A stretch of 64,000 bases of DNA. Source: ZC4RG30 sp035556135 (lineage in GTDB: Bacteria; Pseudomonadota; Gammaproteobacteria; Steroidobacterales; Steroidobacteraceae). How positions within the stretch are numbered: the stretch's first letter is position 1; every line of letters starts with the position of its first letter. Both the position numbers and the translations under genes were made by a program. The notes under the pieces were generated by a model. That model was not told the DNA's origin. It was given only the letters and a program-made list of their open reading frames with translations, and did no database searches. Below are positions 24,258 to 32,449 of the stretch, one piece after another. The stretch lies in NCBI GenBank assembly GCA_035556135.1, contig DATMFO010000003.1, forward strand, positions 558,001 through 622,000, in the 5' to 3' direction.

Positions 24258-25567
24258 GGCTGGCCATCCTGCGCCGTGGTGCCAACCTCCCCGAGCCGCG
24301 CCGGCTGCATGCGCGGCACGAGCAGATGCACCACCAGCAGGGCGAACAGGTAAGCGCTGCCGGCAATGAGGAACAGCGGCACGTAGCTGCCGGTGGCCTG
24401 CAACAGCAGGCCCGTGGCGCTGGAGACGAATATCCCGCCCACCGCGCCGGCGAAGCCTCCGATGCCCACCACCGAACCCACTGCCCGGCGCGGGAACAGG
24501 TCCGAGGTGAGCGTGAACACGTTAGCGGACCATCCCTGGTGCCCGGCGGTGGCCAGTCCGATCAGCGCCACCGCCAGCCAGAGGTTGTCCGCCTTCGCAG
24601 CAAAGATCACCGGCACCACGGCCAGCGCGCACAGCAGCATCGTGGTCTTGCGCGCGCGATTGACGCTCCAGCCGCGCCTGATGAAGCGGCCGGCGATCCA
24701 GCCGCCGGCAATGCTGCCCACATCGGCGAAAACGTAGATGGCGATCAGCGGCGGCCCGAGGCCCAGCAGCGTGAGGCCGTATTCCGCATCGAGGAACTTC
24801 GGCAGCCAGAAGAGGAAGAACCACCACACCGGATCAGTGAGCAGCTTCGCGGCCACGAAGGCCCAGGCCTGCCGGTGGCGCAGCAGCCCGAGCCAGGGCA
24901 GCCGCTCGGTGCTCACCGGCTCGTCTCCGATGTGGGCTAGCTCGGCCGCGGAGAGATTCGGCTGGCGGTCCGGTGTGCGGTACCAGAGCAGCCACGTCAC
25001 CAGCCAGGTGGCGCTGAGCACACCAGTGAACAGGAAGGCCGCCTGCCAGCCCAGTGTCACCGCGATCACCGGCACCAGTGCCGGCGCGACGATGGCGCCC
25101 ACATTGGAACCCGAATTGAAGATGCCCGTCGCCAGCGCGCGCTCGCGCTGCGGGAACCATTCAGCCACCGTCTTGATGGCTGCCGGAAAGTTGCCGGCCT
25201 CGCCCAGGCCCAGCGCGAAGCGTGCGGCCATGAAACCAATCACCCCGGTGGCCAGGGCATGGCTCATCGCCGCAATGCTCCAGATGCCGATGGCCAGCGC
25301 GTAGCCGATGCGGGTGCCGAAGCGGTCGATCACCGTGCCGGCACACAGCAGGCCGATGGCATAGGCAGCCTGGAAGGCCATCACGATCTGGCTGTACTGC
25401 ACCTCATCCCAGCCGATCTCATCCTGCAGCAGCGGCGCAAGCACGCCGAGCACCTGGCGGTCGATGTAATTGATGGTGGTGGCCGCGAGCAGCATTGCGC
25501 AGATGCGCCAGCGGTACCGGCCGATCCTGCCTGCGGAAGGATCCTGGATGTTTGTTGTTGTTTGCAT
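24254..25567 (-). CDS. exuT: MFS transporter, hexuronate type (ExuT-like)
   Basis: A 437-residue inner-membrane major facilitator with about 12 hydrophobic helices. Anion:cation symporter features include TINYIDRQVLGVLAP, GTVIDRFGTRIGY, ARFALGLGEAGNFPAAIKTV and WFPQRERALATGIFNSGSNVG, as in ExuT hexuronate carriers. The start at 25567 is preferred over an upstream ATG at 25633 because it has a GAAGG ribosome site and gives a normal N-terminus. Coupling to uxaC supports uptake of glucuronate or galacturonate; the exact substrate is inferred from context. Confidence 0.88.
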   Translation of the reverse strand: MQTTTNIQDPSAGRIGRYRWRICAMLLAATTINYIDRQVLGVLAPLLQDEIGWDEVQYSQIVMAFQAAYAIGLLCAGTVIDRFGTRIGYALAIGIWSIAAMSHALATGVIGFMAARFALGLGEAGNFPAAIKTVAEWFPQRERALATGIFNSGSNVGAIVAPALVPVIAVTLGWQAAFLFTGVLSATWLVTWLLWYRTPDRQPNLSAAELAHIGDEPVSTERLPWLGLLRHRQAWAFVAAKLLTDPVWWFFLFWLPKFLDAEYGLTLLGLGPPLIAIYVFADVGSIAGGWIAGRFIRRGWSVNRARKTTMLLCALAVVPVIFAAKADNLWLAVALIGLATAGHQGWSANVFTLTSDLFPRRAVGSVVGIGGFAGAVGGIFVSSATGLLLQATGSYVPLFLIAGSAYLFALLVVHLLVPRMQPARLGEVGTTAQDGQP

Positions 25568-25617
25568 GATGCCTTCGCCGGGTGCGACCGGCAGCCAACC
25601 CCCGTCGGCGCTGCCTG

Positions 25618-25646
25618 AGTCTAGTGCCCCCATCAGGCAAGTCCAA
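25618..25646 (-). promoter_or_regulatory. sigma70-type promoter for exuT-uxaC
   Basis: On the - strand TTGGAC (25646-25641) and TAGACT (25623-25618) are separated by exactly 17 bp, in the gap before exuT. The start codon lies about 50 bp downstream, leaving a leader where a regulator could bind, but I see no convincing operator. Confidence 0.5.
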
Positions 25647-25687
25647 ATCCGGCATTCAGCGGCTCGCCGCGCGAGGCCGCCTGGGCG

Positions 25688-26953
25688 TCAGTTGCCCTGA
25701 CCCGCAGCAGCTTCCTGCAACGCACGCCGCACATCCGAGCCTGCAGGCTCCTGGAACACGCGCAGCCCGAACTCAGGCAGGATGGCATACAGGTGATCGA
25801 AGATGTCGGCCTGGATGCCCTCGTACTCCGCCCACTTCGTGGTGGAGGTGAAGCAGTACAGCTCCAGCGGCAGGCCTGCGGGGCCCGGTTGCAACTGCCG
25901 CACCATGCAGGTCATGTCGTGGTTGATCGAAGGATGTGACTGCAGGTAAGCCTGCACATAGGCGCGGAATGTACCCACGTTGGTCACCCGGCGCGTATTG
26001 ACCGGATCCTTGCCCGCCGCAAGCAGGTGCTGGTTGTGCTCTTCCAGCTGGCCCCGCTTGCGCTCGAGATAATCGTCCAGCAGCGCGATCCGCTGCAGGT
26101 GCGTGCGTTCTGCCTCGGTGAGGAAGCGGACAGATGACTGGTCCAGGTACAGCGCACGCTTGATGCGGCGCCCGCCGGACTCGAACATCCCGCGCCAGTT
26201 CTTGTAGCTCTCGTTGATGAGCCGCCAGGTGGGGATGCTGGTGATGGTCTTGTCCCAGTTGCGCACCTTCACCGTGTGCAGGGAGATGTCGATCACATCG
26301 CCGTCGGCATGCAGCTGCGGCATCTCGATCCAGTCGCCCACGCGCAGCATGTCATTGCTGGAGAGCTGCACGCTGGCCACCAGTGACAGCAAGGTGTCCT
26401 TGAACACCAGCATCAGCACTGCCGCCATCGCGCCCAGGCCCGAAAGCAGCAACAGCGGGTCGCGATTGAACAGGGTGGCGATGATGAGGATACCGGTGAT
26501 CAGCGCAATGCCGATCTTCAGCATCTGCAGGTAGCCCTTGATGGGCCGGGCCTTCGCGCGGTCCGCGTCGACGCGCCCGTACAGCCAGCCCGCGGCATCG
26601 AGCAGGCGACCGAACGCCAGCGCGATGGTGAGCACCACGTAGGAGCTGGCCACGCCGCGCACCACCAGCACCAGTGCCTCGGGCAGGCCGGCCGCCAAGC
26701 CAATGCCGAAATGGACCACCAGCGCGGGCGCCGCGCGGGCAAGGCGCGGGATCACGCCGTGGTCGATCAGCGCCTCGTCCCAATAGCCAGGCAGGCTGCG
26801 CAGCGCACGACCCACCACGCGGACCAGCACGAATCGGGCGACTACATCGGACAACCAGACAGCGGCTGCAAGGGTTCCGATCTGCGCCGCCAGCAGCGCC
26901 CAGGGCTGATCCTGCAGCGCCGCGAGGAAGGCTTCAAACAATTCCATCATCAA
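25688..26953 (-). CDS. mechanosensitive channel, MscS family (YbdG-like)
   Basis: A 421-residue inner-membrane channel for osmotic downshock. Several N-terminal helices are followed by the MscS pore and beta domain (LFNRDPLLLLSGLGAMAAV, LVFKDTLLSLVASVQLSSND, VGDWIEMP, VKVRNWDKTITSIPTWRLI). The length and the long C-terminal region (NWRGMFESGGRRIKRALYLD; YCFTSTTKWAEYEGIQADIFDH) match YbdG/MscM rather than short MscS. It stands alone upstream of exuT on the same strand, with its own spacing. Confidence 0.92.
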   Translation of the reverse strand: MMMELFEAFLAALQDQPWALLAAQIGTLAAAVWLSDVVARFVLVRVVGRALRSLPGYWDEALIDHGVIPRLARAAPALVVHFGIGLAAGLPEALVLVVRGVASSYVVLTIALAFGRLLDAAGWLYGRVDADRAKARPIKGYLQMLKIGIALITGILIIATLFNRDPLLLLSGLGAMAAVLMLVFKDTLLSLVASVQLSSNDMLRVGDWIEMPQLHADGDVIDISLHTVKVRNWDKTITSIPTWRLINESYKNWRGMFESGGRRIKRALYLDQSSVRFLTEAERTHLQRIALLDDYLERKRGQLEEHNQHLLAAGKDPVNTRRVTNVGTFRAYVQAYLQSHPSINHDMTCMVRQLQPGPAGLPLELYCFTSTTKWAEYEGIQADIFDHLYAILPEFGLRVFQEPAGSDVRRALQEAAAGQGN

Positions 26954-27021
26954 CGAGTTTAGCGAGTGATGGCGGCGCGCGGAACCCCGCGGCGATCAGG
27001 CCGTGGGGCGCAGCTGCGGAA

Positions 27022-29634
27022 CTACCAGCGATACCGGATGCCCATGCCCGAAGCCTGCACGTGTTCGCTTCCCATCGCGTAGCGCGTCCATTCTGCGGTC
27101 AGCTGCAGGTGTGCGGTGACAGCGTAGCCCAGCCCCGCGCCCAGCAGCAGGTTCTCGCCATCCTCATGGCTCACCAGCGAGCGGCCATCGGAGGCATCCA
27201 CGCGCCGCTTCGCGTCCCACCTGAACACCCCCGCGCGTGCCAGCACCGACAGGCCGCGCATCATCGGCAGCGGATAACTTCCGGCCAGCGAGAAATCAAA
27301 TCCGTTGGCAGTGCGCGGATTCAGGCGCAGCGCCGCAGCCATGAATCCATCCACAGCCAGTACCGGCAGCGTCCCGGTGTAGTCCGTGGAAACCTTGCCC
27401 AGGTCGGAATAGCCAACTTCGGCCGTTACGTACTGGTGCAGCGACCAGCCACCGTGCAGGCGCCAGGCCATGCGGCTGTCATCGAGGCTGGCGGTCACGC
27501 TGTGTCCCTGTGACTGCAGGGCTCCGGTGATGCCGGCACCGCTCACATTGCTGGTAGCGGCTGCAATTGAAACACCTGCGTGAAGGCCGGAGACTTCACG
27601 CTCGGCGGCGTGCGCCGCCCCTGCCACCACGATGCCGCCGGCGGCCAGCGCAGCAACCCGTCGAATCCGGCGCAGCATCAGCAGCAGCAGGCCACCCACG
27701 CCCAGCAGACCGGTCGCGCCGCCGCCGCCCTGACCCTTGGCGCTGACGGTGACATCCGAGATGGCGTCGATGAAGGCCACCGACAGCGTGCAGGCGGCCG
27801 TCAGCGGCTGGGTGGTGAAAGTGTCGCCGTCCAGCGTTCCCGGGCATCCAGTCACCGTGCCGATGGCGTAGCCGTATGCCGGAGTGATCGTGAAGGTGGC
27901 GGATTCCCCGTACTGCACGGCGGGCCCGGACCGCAGCACGCTGCCGCCCGCGCCACCGGCCGCGCCGATGGAAAACACGATGCGCTGGAAAGAGGCCTGC
28001 ACCGAGCAGGCCGCAGTCACAGGCGCTGTGGTGTAGAGGCCTCCGGCGAGGCTTCCAACGCAACCCTGCACGCCGGCGATACGATACCCCTCATCCGGCG
28101 TCACGGTGAGCTGCACGCTGTCACCCGCCGTCACCATGGAAAGGGCGGGCGTGATGGTGCCACCGGTGCCCGCGGTGGCCGCAACTTCGATCTGGTCGAT
28201 GGCATGGCCCACCACGGTGATGGTCTCGCTGACCAGCGCCTCGCCTGCCACGGGAATGCCGAAGGAATCGTTGAACTCCGCCCCGGTCACCGGCGAATAG
28301 CGCACAGTCACCACACAGGTCGCGCCCGCGGCCAGAGTGGCATTGGAGCAGCTGTCAGAGGCGACGCTGAATGGTGCGGCCAGCGGATTATCCGCCCCCA
28401 CCTGCCCGACCGACACCGGACTCGAGCCATTGGTGAATGTGACCGACAGCGTGGATTGCGTGTTCACCGACGCCGTGCCGAAATCGAGGTTCCGGGTCGA
28501 GAACGTGTAGTCGGTGGAAGGAACGCGCAACCGGGTGGTGCCGGCGATTGCGTTCAGGGCACCGTCGGTGACATTCAGCACGATGCCCGCGCTGTCGCCT
28601 GCCACGGCTCCGGACGGAACCTGCACATCCACAGGAACCTCGATGACTTCCAGGGGAGCCAGCGTGGCGCTGCCGCCGCCAGGCATGGCGAGGTTCCATC
28701 CCGAGGTGGTGCTCGCCTGCAGTGTCACACTCAGCGGACTGGTGTCACTGAGGTTGTGCACCTTGAAGGTCTTGCGCACCGTGGCGCCTGGAACGACGTA
28801 TTCGTCGCCGGGAGTGAGGACCTGCAACGACCCCGGCGGCGACCAGGTCTCGAAAGCCTCGATACGCCAGGATTCCCCCGGCTTCAACTCGTCGCGGTTC
28901 CACTGCAGGTAGTAGCCGGCGTCGAGAAAGCTGGAGTTGAAGGAGTCATTGAGGGCCCCGTTGATGACCTGCGAGCGGCCCGTGGAGTAGTGCCCCGAGA
29001 AATAGTGGCTGAGCGGGGTCAGCGGATTGGCATAGAAGGCCATGTAGCCGGAATTCGAGAACCCGGAATTGTTCACGTAGACCATGCGCAGCGTAGCGTC
29101 GTACCAGCTGCGGGCGGCGTCGTCGCCACCGAAGTAGGTATCGCCGCCGTGGAAGAAGCGCAGGTCGTTGAAGGTCTGCGTGCCGGTGTTCTCCACGGTC
29201 CAGATCTTGGTGAAGTAGCGATCCCCGTTCACGTAGCGGAAGCGCTGCGTGAAGCGCACGCCGCTGGTACCCAGCGCCGTCACGGTGGTGATGATGTAGG
29301 GATCGGCCGCTGCCCCGCTGCCGGTGGTTGCATTGGAGACCGGAGTGAGCAGCGTGCCGCTGAAATAGCCGGTGTGGTACCGGTCGCCGGCGTTGTTGCC
29401 GAGCCGGATCGCCGATCCCCAGGAATACTGGCCGTAGTACTGGTATTGCCGGCCATTCGGCTGGTTCACCCACACGCCGGGCACGCCGGCATCCTGCACG
29501 CAGATCTCCAGCGGAGCAGGTGCATTGGCATTCACGCACTGCTGGGCGGCGGAAGCCTGCTGCGGGAGGAATGCTCCCAGGATGGTGGCGAGCACACCGC
29601 TGAAACGGACAAACAGGCGGACGGGACGTGTCAT
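27022..29634 (-). CDS. surface protein with choice-of-anchor and InlB-like repeats, internal GlyGly-CTERM-like segment, and C-terminal outer-membrane barrel
   Basis: An 870-residue exported protein. Signal peptide (MTRPVRLFVRFSGVLATILG, cleavage after ASA); an unassigned beta-rich region (30-260); a choice-of-anchor-D-like domain (about 365-465, LDFGTASVN, FSVASDSCSNATL); two InlB-B-like repeats (about 475-545 and 548-620). Next comes ISDVTVSAKGQGGGG, a hydrophobic run GLLGVGGLLLLML and RRIRR (about 634-657), a tripartite sorting signal normally found at a C-terminus. The frame then continues through a signal-peptide-like stretch (VAALAAGGIVVAGAAHAAE) into a roughly 190-residue barrel ending in an aromatic residue (GIRYRW), as in OmpA/OmpW-type proteins. 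This looks like a fusion of two exported proteins. Function unknown. Confidence 0.75.
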   Translation of the reverse strand: MTRPVRLFVRFSGVLATILGAFLPQQASAAQQCVNANAPAPLEICVQDAGVPGVWVNQPNGRQYQYYGQYSWGSAIRLGNNAGDRYHTGYFSGTLLTPVSNATTGSGAAADPYIITTVTALGTSGVRFTQRFRYVNGDRYFTKIWTVENTGTQTFNDLRFFHGGDTYFGGDDAARSWYDATLRMVYVNNSGFSNSGYMAFYANPLTPLSHYFSGHYSTGRSQVINGALNDSFNSSFLDAGYYLQWNRDELKPGESWRIEAFETWSPPGSLQVLTPGDEYVVPGATVRKTFKVHNLSDTSPLSVTLQASTTSGWNLAMPGGGSATLAPLEVIEVPVDVQVPSGAVAGDSAGIVLNVTDGALNAIAGTTRLRVPSTDYTFSTRNLDFGTASVNTQSTLSVTFTNGSSPVSVGQVGADNPLAAPFSVASDSCSNATLAAGATCVVTVRYSPVTGAEFNDSFGIPVAGEALVSETITVVGHAIDQIEVAATAGTGGTITPALSMVTAGDSVQLTVTPDEGYRIAGVQGCVGSLAGGLYTTAPVTAACSVQASFQRIVFSIGAAGGAGGSVLRSGPAVQYGESATFTITPAYGYAIGTVTGCPGTLDGDTFTTQPLTAACTLSVAFIDAISDVTVSAKGQGGGGATGLLGVGGLLLLMLRRIRRVAALAAGGIVVAGAAHAAEREVSGLHAGVSIAAATSNVSGAGITGALQSQGHSVTASLDDSRMAWRLHGGWSLHQYVTAEVGYSDLGKVSTDYTGTLPVLAVDGFMAAALRLNPRTANGFDFSLAGSYPLPMMRGLSVLARAGVFRWDAKRRVDASDGRSLVSHEDGENLLLGAGLGYAVTAHLQLTAEWTRYAMGSEHVQASGMGIRYRW

Positions 29635-29837
29635 TGGAATTCCAGATCAGGACAACTGCATGCATTGTTCGATGCAGCAGCCCGTCGCAACGACGATTCG
29701 CGTCACACTGGGTCTGGCGGATTTCCGACTCTGCGGAGCGCGCTGCAATCACAGCCCAATCAGGGTTTCCCGTGTTGACCGCCGGTTTTCCGGACCGCGC
29801 CGGAACTGCGGTGCACGATCAAAGGCGCCAGCGGCAG

Positions 29838-30107
29838 CTATTCCTCGCCGCCACCGTGCTCGCGGATGTGGTTCTGCAGGTACTCGCGATGGGCGTGGTC
29901 CTTGTCCTTCTTCTCGGCCTGCGCCCTGCTGCGCGCGATCGCAAACGACCGCTTGCGTGTCTTTTCAGTACTCACCGCCGCCGAGAAGGCGACGAGGCGC
30001 TCGGGCCGGGCATCGCCGCACGAGGGACATCCGGGAGTCTCCCCCAGCTTGACGACCTGTTCGAAACGATGGCCGCAGCGCCCGCACTGGTAGTCATAGA
30101 TCGGCAT
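29838..30107 (-). CDS. FmdB-family zinc ribbon protein
   Basis: An 89-residue cytoplasmic protein with an N-terminal zinc ribbon: CGRCGHRFE and CPSCGDARPERLV give four Cys ligands within residues 8-30, opening with the family pattern MPIYDYQC. The C-terminal half is charged and helical. The family is named after a putative regulator of formamidase genes; its general role is unknown. It is divergent from the TetR gene across about 137 bp. Confidence 0.88.
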   Translation of the reverse strand: MPIYDYQCGRCGHRFEQVVKLGETPGCPSCGDARPERLVAFSAAVSTEKTRKRSFAIARSRAQAEKKDKDHAHREYLQNHIREHGGGEE

Positions 30108-30207
30108 GGGGGAATCTTAATGCCACCGGCCCCGTGTGGAGGAGACCGACTGTTGGCTGGACCAGCCGCCGGCCGCAGCGACCGCAGGGGCACGGCCCGC
30201 CATCCGA

Positions 30208-30213
30208 TATACT
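30208..30213 (+). promoter_or_regulatory. candidate -10 (TATACT) for the TetR gene
   Basis: TATACT lies 31 bp before the TetR start codon in the divergent gap. A similar TATACT is present at 30889-30894 ahead of the DUF6644 pair. No strong -35 or palindromic operator is evident. Confidence 0.4.
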
Positions 30214-30244
30214 GGAACGCCACAGCCCGGTTCCCGAAAACTAG

Positions 30245-30856
30245 ATGAGTCCCGCGCGCAAGCGACCCAAGTCCAGAAGCCCAGGCCGCCCCCGTTCCGA
30301 CGCCTCGCGCAGCGCCATCCTGAAGGCGGCCTACCAGATCCTGCGCGAGAGCGGCTTTGCGGGATTCACCGTCGAGGGCGTGGCCGCTCGCGCCGGTGCC
30401 GGCAAGGCCACGATCTACCGCTGGTGGCAGACCAAGGGCAAGCTGGCCATCGAGGCTTTCCTGGTCGCGCTCGCCCCGCAGCTGGATGTCGTGCCTGACA
30501 CAGGCAGCGCCCTGGCCGACCTTCGCGCCCATGTGCACCGCGCCGCAGCCATCTATCGCGGCCGGGCCGGCCCCCTGCTGCGCGAGCTGATCGCACTCGG
30601 ACAGGAGGACCTGGAGACCGGCCGCGTGCTGCGTACCAATTTCGTCGCGCCCCGCTATGGCGAGGCCATCCGCCTGCTGCAACGCGCGCAGGATTCCGGC
30701 GAGATCGCCCGCGACGTGGACATCGAAGTTCTGGCCGATGCGCTGTGGGGACCCATCTTCCATCGCGTGCTGGTGAGCCGCATGCCCATCGACCGTGCGT
30801 ATGTCGACCGGCTGCTGGTGCTGGTGCTCGACCGGGTGGCCGCACGCCGTCGCTGA
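30245..30856 (+). CDS. TetR/AcrR family transcriptional regulator
   Basis: A 203-residue repressor-type regulator. The N-terminal helix-turn-helix region is clear (SRSAILKAAYQILRESGF, FTVEGVAARAGAGKATIYRW, WQTKGKLAIEAF). The C-terminal ligand domain is TetR_C type (AIYRGRAGPLLRELIALGQ), with no recognisable ligand motif. The basic proline-rich leader (ARKRPKSRSPGRPRSD) is usual. It is transcribed toward the two DUF6644 membrane genes 110 bp downstream, which are its most likely targets apart from itself. Confidence 0.92.
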   Translation: MSPARKRPKSRSPGRPRSDASRSAILKAAYQILRESGFAGFTVEGVAARAGAGKATIYRWWQTKGKLAIEAFLVALAPQLDVVPDTGSALADLRAHVHRAAAIYRGRAGPLLRELIALGQEDLETGRVLRTNFVAPRYGEAIRLLQRAQDSGEIARDVDIEVLADALWGPIFHRVLVSRMPIDRAYVDRLLVLVLDRVAARRR

Positions 30857-30888
30857 CGCCCCTGCTCGCGTCCCGGACGGTTACTGCC

Positions 30889-30894
30889 TATACT
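30889..30894 (+). promoter_or_regulatory. candidate -10 (TATACT) for the DUF6644 pair
   Basis: TATACT lies 71 bp ahead of the TTG start of the first DUF6644 gene and 33 bp after the TetR stop, suggesting the pair has its own promoter. Confidence 0.4.
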
Positions 30895-30965
30895 GCGATC
30901 AACGCATCGATCGGAAACCGTCGGCCACGCGCCTGGCGACCCGACGCAACCGGGGGTAGAGAAAC

Positions 30966-31445
30966 TTGGACCTGACGCAGTTCAGTGACTGGCTGGCATC
31001 GACTGGCTTGAGCCAGGCCATCCAGGTAACCCAGTGGGCCATCCCGACCATCCAGTCGGTGCACATCCTGGCCCTGTCCCTGTTGTTCGCCGCGGCGCTG
31101 ATCATCGCGTTGCGCTTTGCCGGGCGCGGGCTGGCCACCGAGCCGCTGCATGCGCTCACCTCCCGCTTCACGCGCCACATCTGGGTGCTGCTGGTGGTGC
31201 TGGCCGCCTCGGGAATGCTGCTGATCGTTGCCGAGCCACACCGCACGGTCACCAACACCGTGTTCTACGCCAAGATGATCATGCTGGTGATCGTGGTGCT
31301 GCTCACGCTGTGGCTGTCCGGCGTGGCCCGCCGCCAGCAGCAGCCGGTGACTGCCCTGCACCGCGCCGGCGCCCTGCTCACCGTGCTGCTGTGGATGGGC
31401 ATCATGTTCGCCGGCCGCTACATCGCCTACTACGAGTCATTCTGA
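30966..31445 (+). CDS. DUF6644 family membrane protein 1
   Basis: A 159-residue inner-membrane protein with four hydrophobic helices (IQSVHILALSLLFAAALIIA, HIWVLLVVLAASGMLLIV, MIMLVIVVLLTLWLSG, GALLTVLLWMGIMFAGRYIA). The open frame begins at TTG (30966) behind GGGGGTAGAG, so a rare start codon is used. The pattern FSDWLxxT at the start and GRYIAYY at the end fit DUF6644. It is one base from the next gene, a paralogue of the same fold, so the two may form a heteromeric membrane unit. Function unknown. Confidence 0.8.
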   Translation: MDLTQFSDWLASTGLSQAIQVTQWAIPTIQSVHILALSLLFAAALIIALRFAGRGLATEPLHALTSRFTRHIWVLLVVLAASGMLLIVAEPHRTVTNTVFYAKMIMLVIVVLLTLWLSGVARRQQQPVTALHRAGALLTVLLWMGIMFAGRYIAYYESF

Positions 31446-31446
31446 A

Positions 31447-31917
31447 ATGAACTTCTTCGACTGGCTGCAGAACACCCCGCTGGCGGTAATCGTGGGCGAG
31501 AGCTGGTTCCCGTATGTGGAATCGGCACATGTGATTTTCCTGGCCGCGGTGGCCGGCACCATCTTCACCGTGGATGCGCGCCTGCTCGGGCTGGCCTCGC
31601 AGCACCTGCGCGTGACCTACCTGGCCGACCGGCTGCTGCCGCTTACCTGGATCGCGTTTGGCGGGGCGGCGATCACCGGCCTCATGCTGTTCATGGCCAA
31701 TGCCGTCTCCTACACGGAGAAGACGCCCTTCCTGGTGAAAATGTGCCTGCTGGTCGTGGCGGGGCTGAACATGCTGTATTTCCAGATGGTCACCTGGCGC
31801 AGCGTGGCCAGCTGGGACAGCGGCCGCCCCCCCGCCGCCGCGCGCGCGGCCGGCGCGATCTCCATACTCTGCTGGACCGGCGTGATCGTGTTCGGCCGCT
31901 GGATCGGATTCGTCTGA
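31447..31917 (+). CDS. DUF6644 family membrane protein 2
   Basis: A 156-residue membrane protein with four helices. The start FFDWLQNTPLAVIVGESWFP, the histidine in YVESAHVIFLAAVAGTIF and the ending FGRWIGF parallel the upstream protein (SVHILALSLLF, FAGRYIAYY). The conserved His in helix 1 of both copies could bind heme or metal, but this is speculation. Tight coupling to the upstream gene supports joint function. Confidence 0.82.
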   Translation: MNFFDWLQNTPLAVIVGESWFPYVESAHVIFLAAVAGTIFTVDARLLGLASQHLRVTYLADRLLPLTWIAFGGAAITGLMLFMANAVSYTEKTPFLVKMCLLVVAGLNMLYFQMVTWRSVASWDSGRPPAAARAAGAISILCWTGVIVFGRWIGFV

Positions 31918-31943
31918 ACGGCGGCGGCTCAGCCGCCGTCTTT
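31918..31943 (+). terminator. hairpin terminator after the DUF6644 pair
   Basis: ACGGCGGC (31918-31925) pairs with GCCGCCGT (31932-31939) around a 6-base loop, followed by CTTTCCC, a weak T run. It overlaps the end of the convergent lipoprotein gene. Confidence 0.5.
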
Positions 31944-32426
31944 CCCGTCCGCCGCGCCCTGCGCCATCACCAGCACGGGTATCGCATACACCGCCTCGGC
32001 CGCGCCGTCGGCCTTCAGCCGCACGGTGAACTCGACCAGCCCTTCTTCGGCGGAAGTGAGGGTGAGCTCATGGCTGGCGGACTTGCCCGCCTCCAGCGCC
32101 AGCGTGCCCGTGACCGGCTCGATCTCCAGCACGGGTGACGATACAGCCATTTCCAGGGCCGGAATCGATGTGGCTGCAGAGACCAGCAAGCTGACCTTGA
32201 ACGGTGCGCCCTTCAACGGCCGCGATTCGACCACGTAGGAAAGCTTCGCGAGGGGCGTTCCTGTGGACAAAAGCGCCGCCGCAACCGCATCGCTGGCTGC
32301 CCCGCGCACGGCAGTGCTGTCGCCGGATCGTGCGGTGGCGCCGGCTTCATCCTCCGCCGGCTTGTCCTTGCAACCGGCCAGCGCCAGTGCCATTACCAGC
32401 ATCGTCACAGCAGCGGTCTTCATCAT
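31929..32426 (-). CDS. putative lipoprotein, unknown function
   Basis: A 165-residue exported lipoprotein: MMKTAAVTMLVMALALAGC has a clean lipobox (LAGC) and the next residue is Lys, which does not indicate inner-membrane retention by the Asp+2 rule. Residues 25-50 are an acidic/Ala-rich linker; the rest is a single beta-sandwich-like domain (FKVSLLVSAATSIPALEM, HELTLTSAEEGLVEFTVRL). I do not recognise the family. It is 23 bp downstream of srkA on the same strand and may be co-transcribed. Confidence 0.75.
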   Translation of the reverse strand: MMKTAAVTMLVMALALAGCKDKPAEDEAGATARSGDSTAVRGAASDAVAAALLSTGTPLAKLSYVVESRPLKGAPFKVSLLVSAATSIPALEMAVSSPVLEIEPVTGTLALEAGKSASHELTLTSAEEGLVEFTVRLKADGAAEAVYAIPVLVMAQGAADGKDGG

Positions 32427-32449
32427 GAAGTGTCCTGCAAAACAGGCGG

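Noticed and set aside
27580..29778. Long + strand open frame opposite the surface-barrel fusion gene
   Set aside because: Antisense reading of beta-rich repeats; no signal or motif, and the - strand product has clear domains.
29635..29837. Possible c-di-GMP-type riboswitch upstream of the surface-barrel gene
   Set aside because: There is a small hairpin near 29658-29676, but the conserved core of the known GEMM classes is not present.
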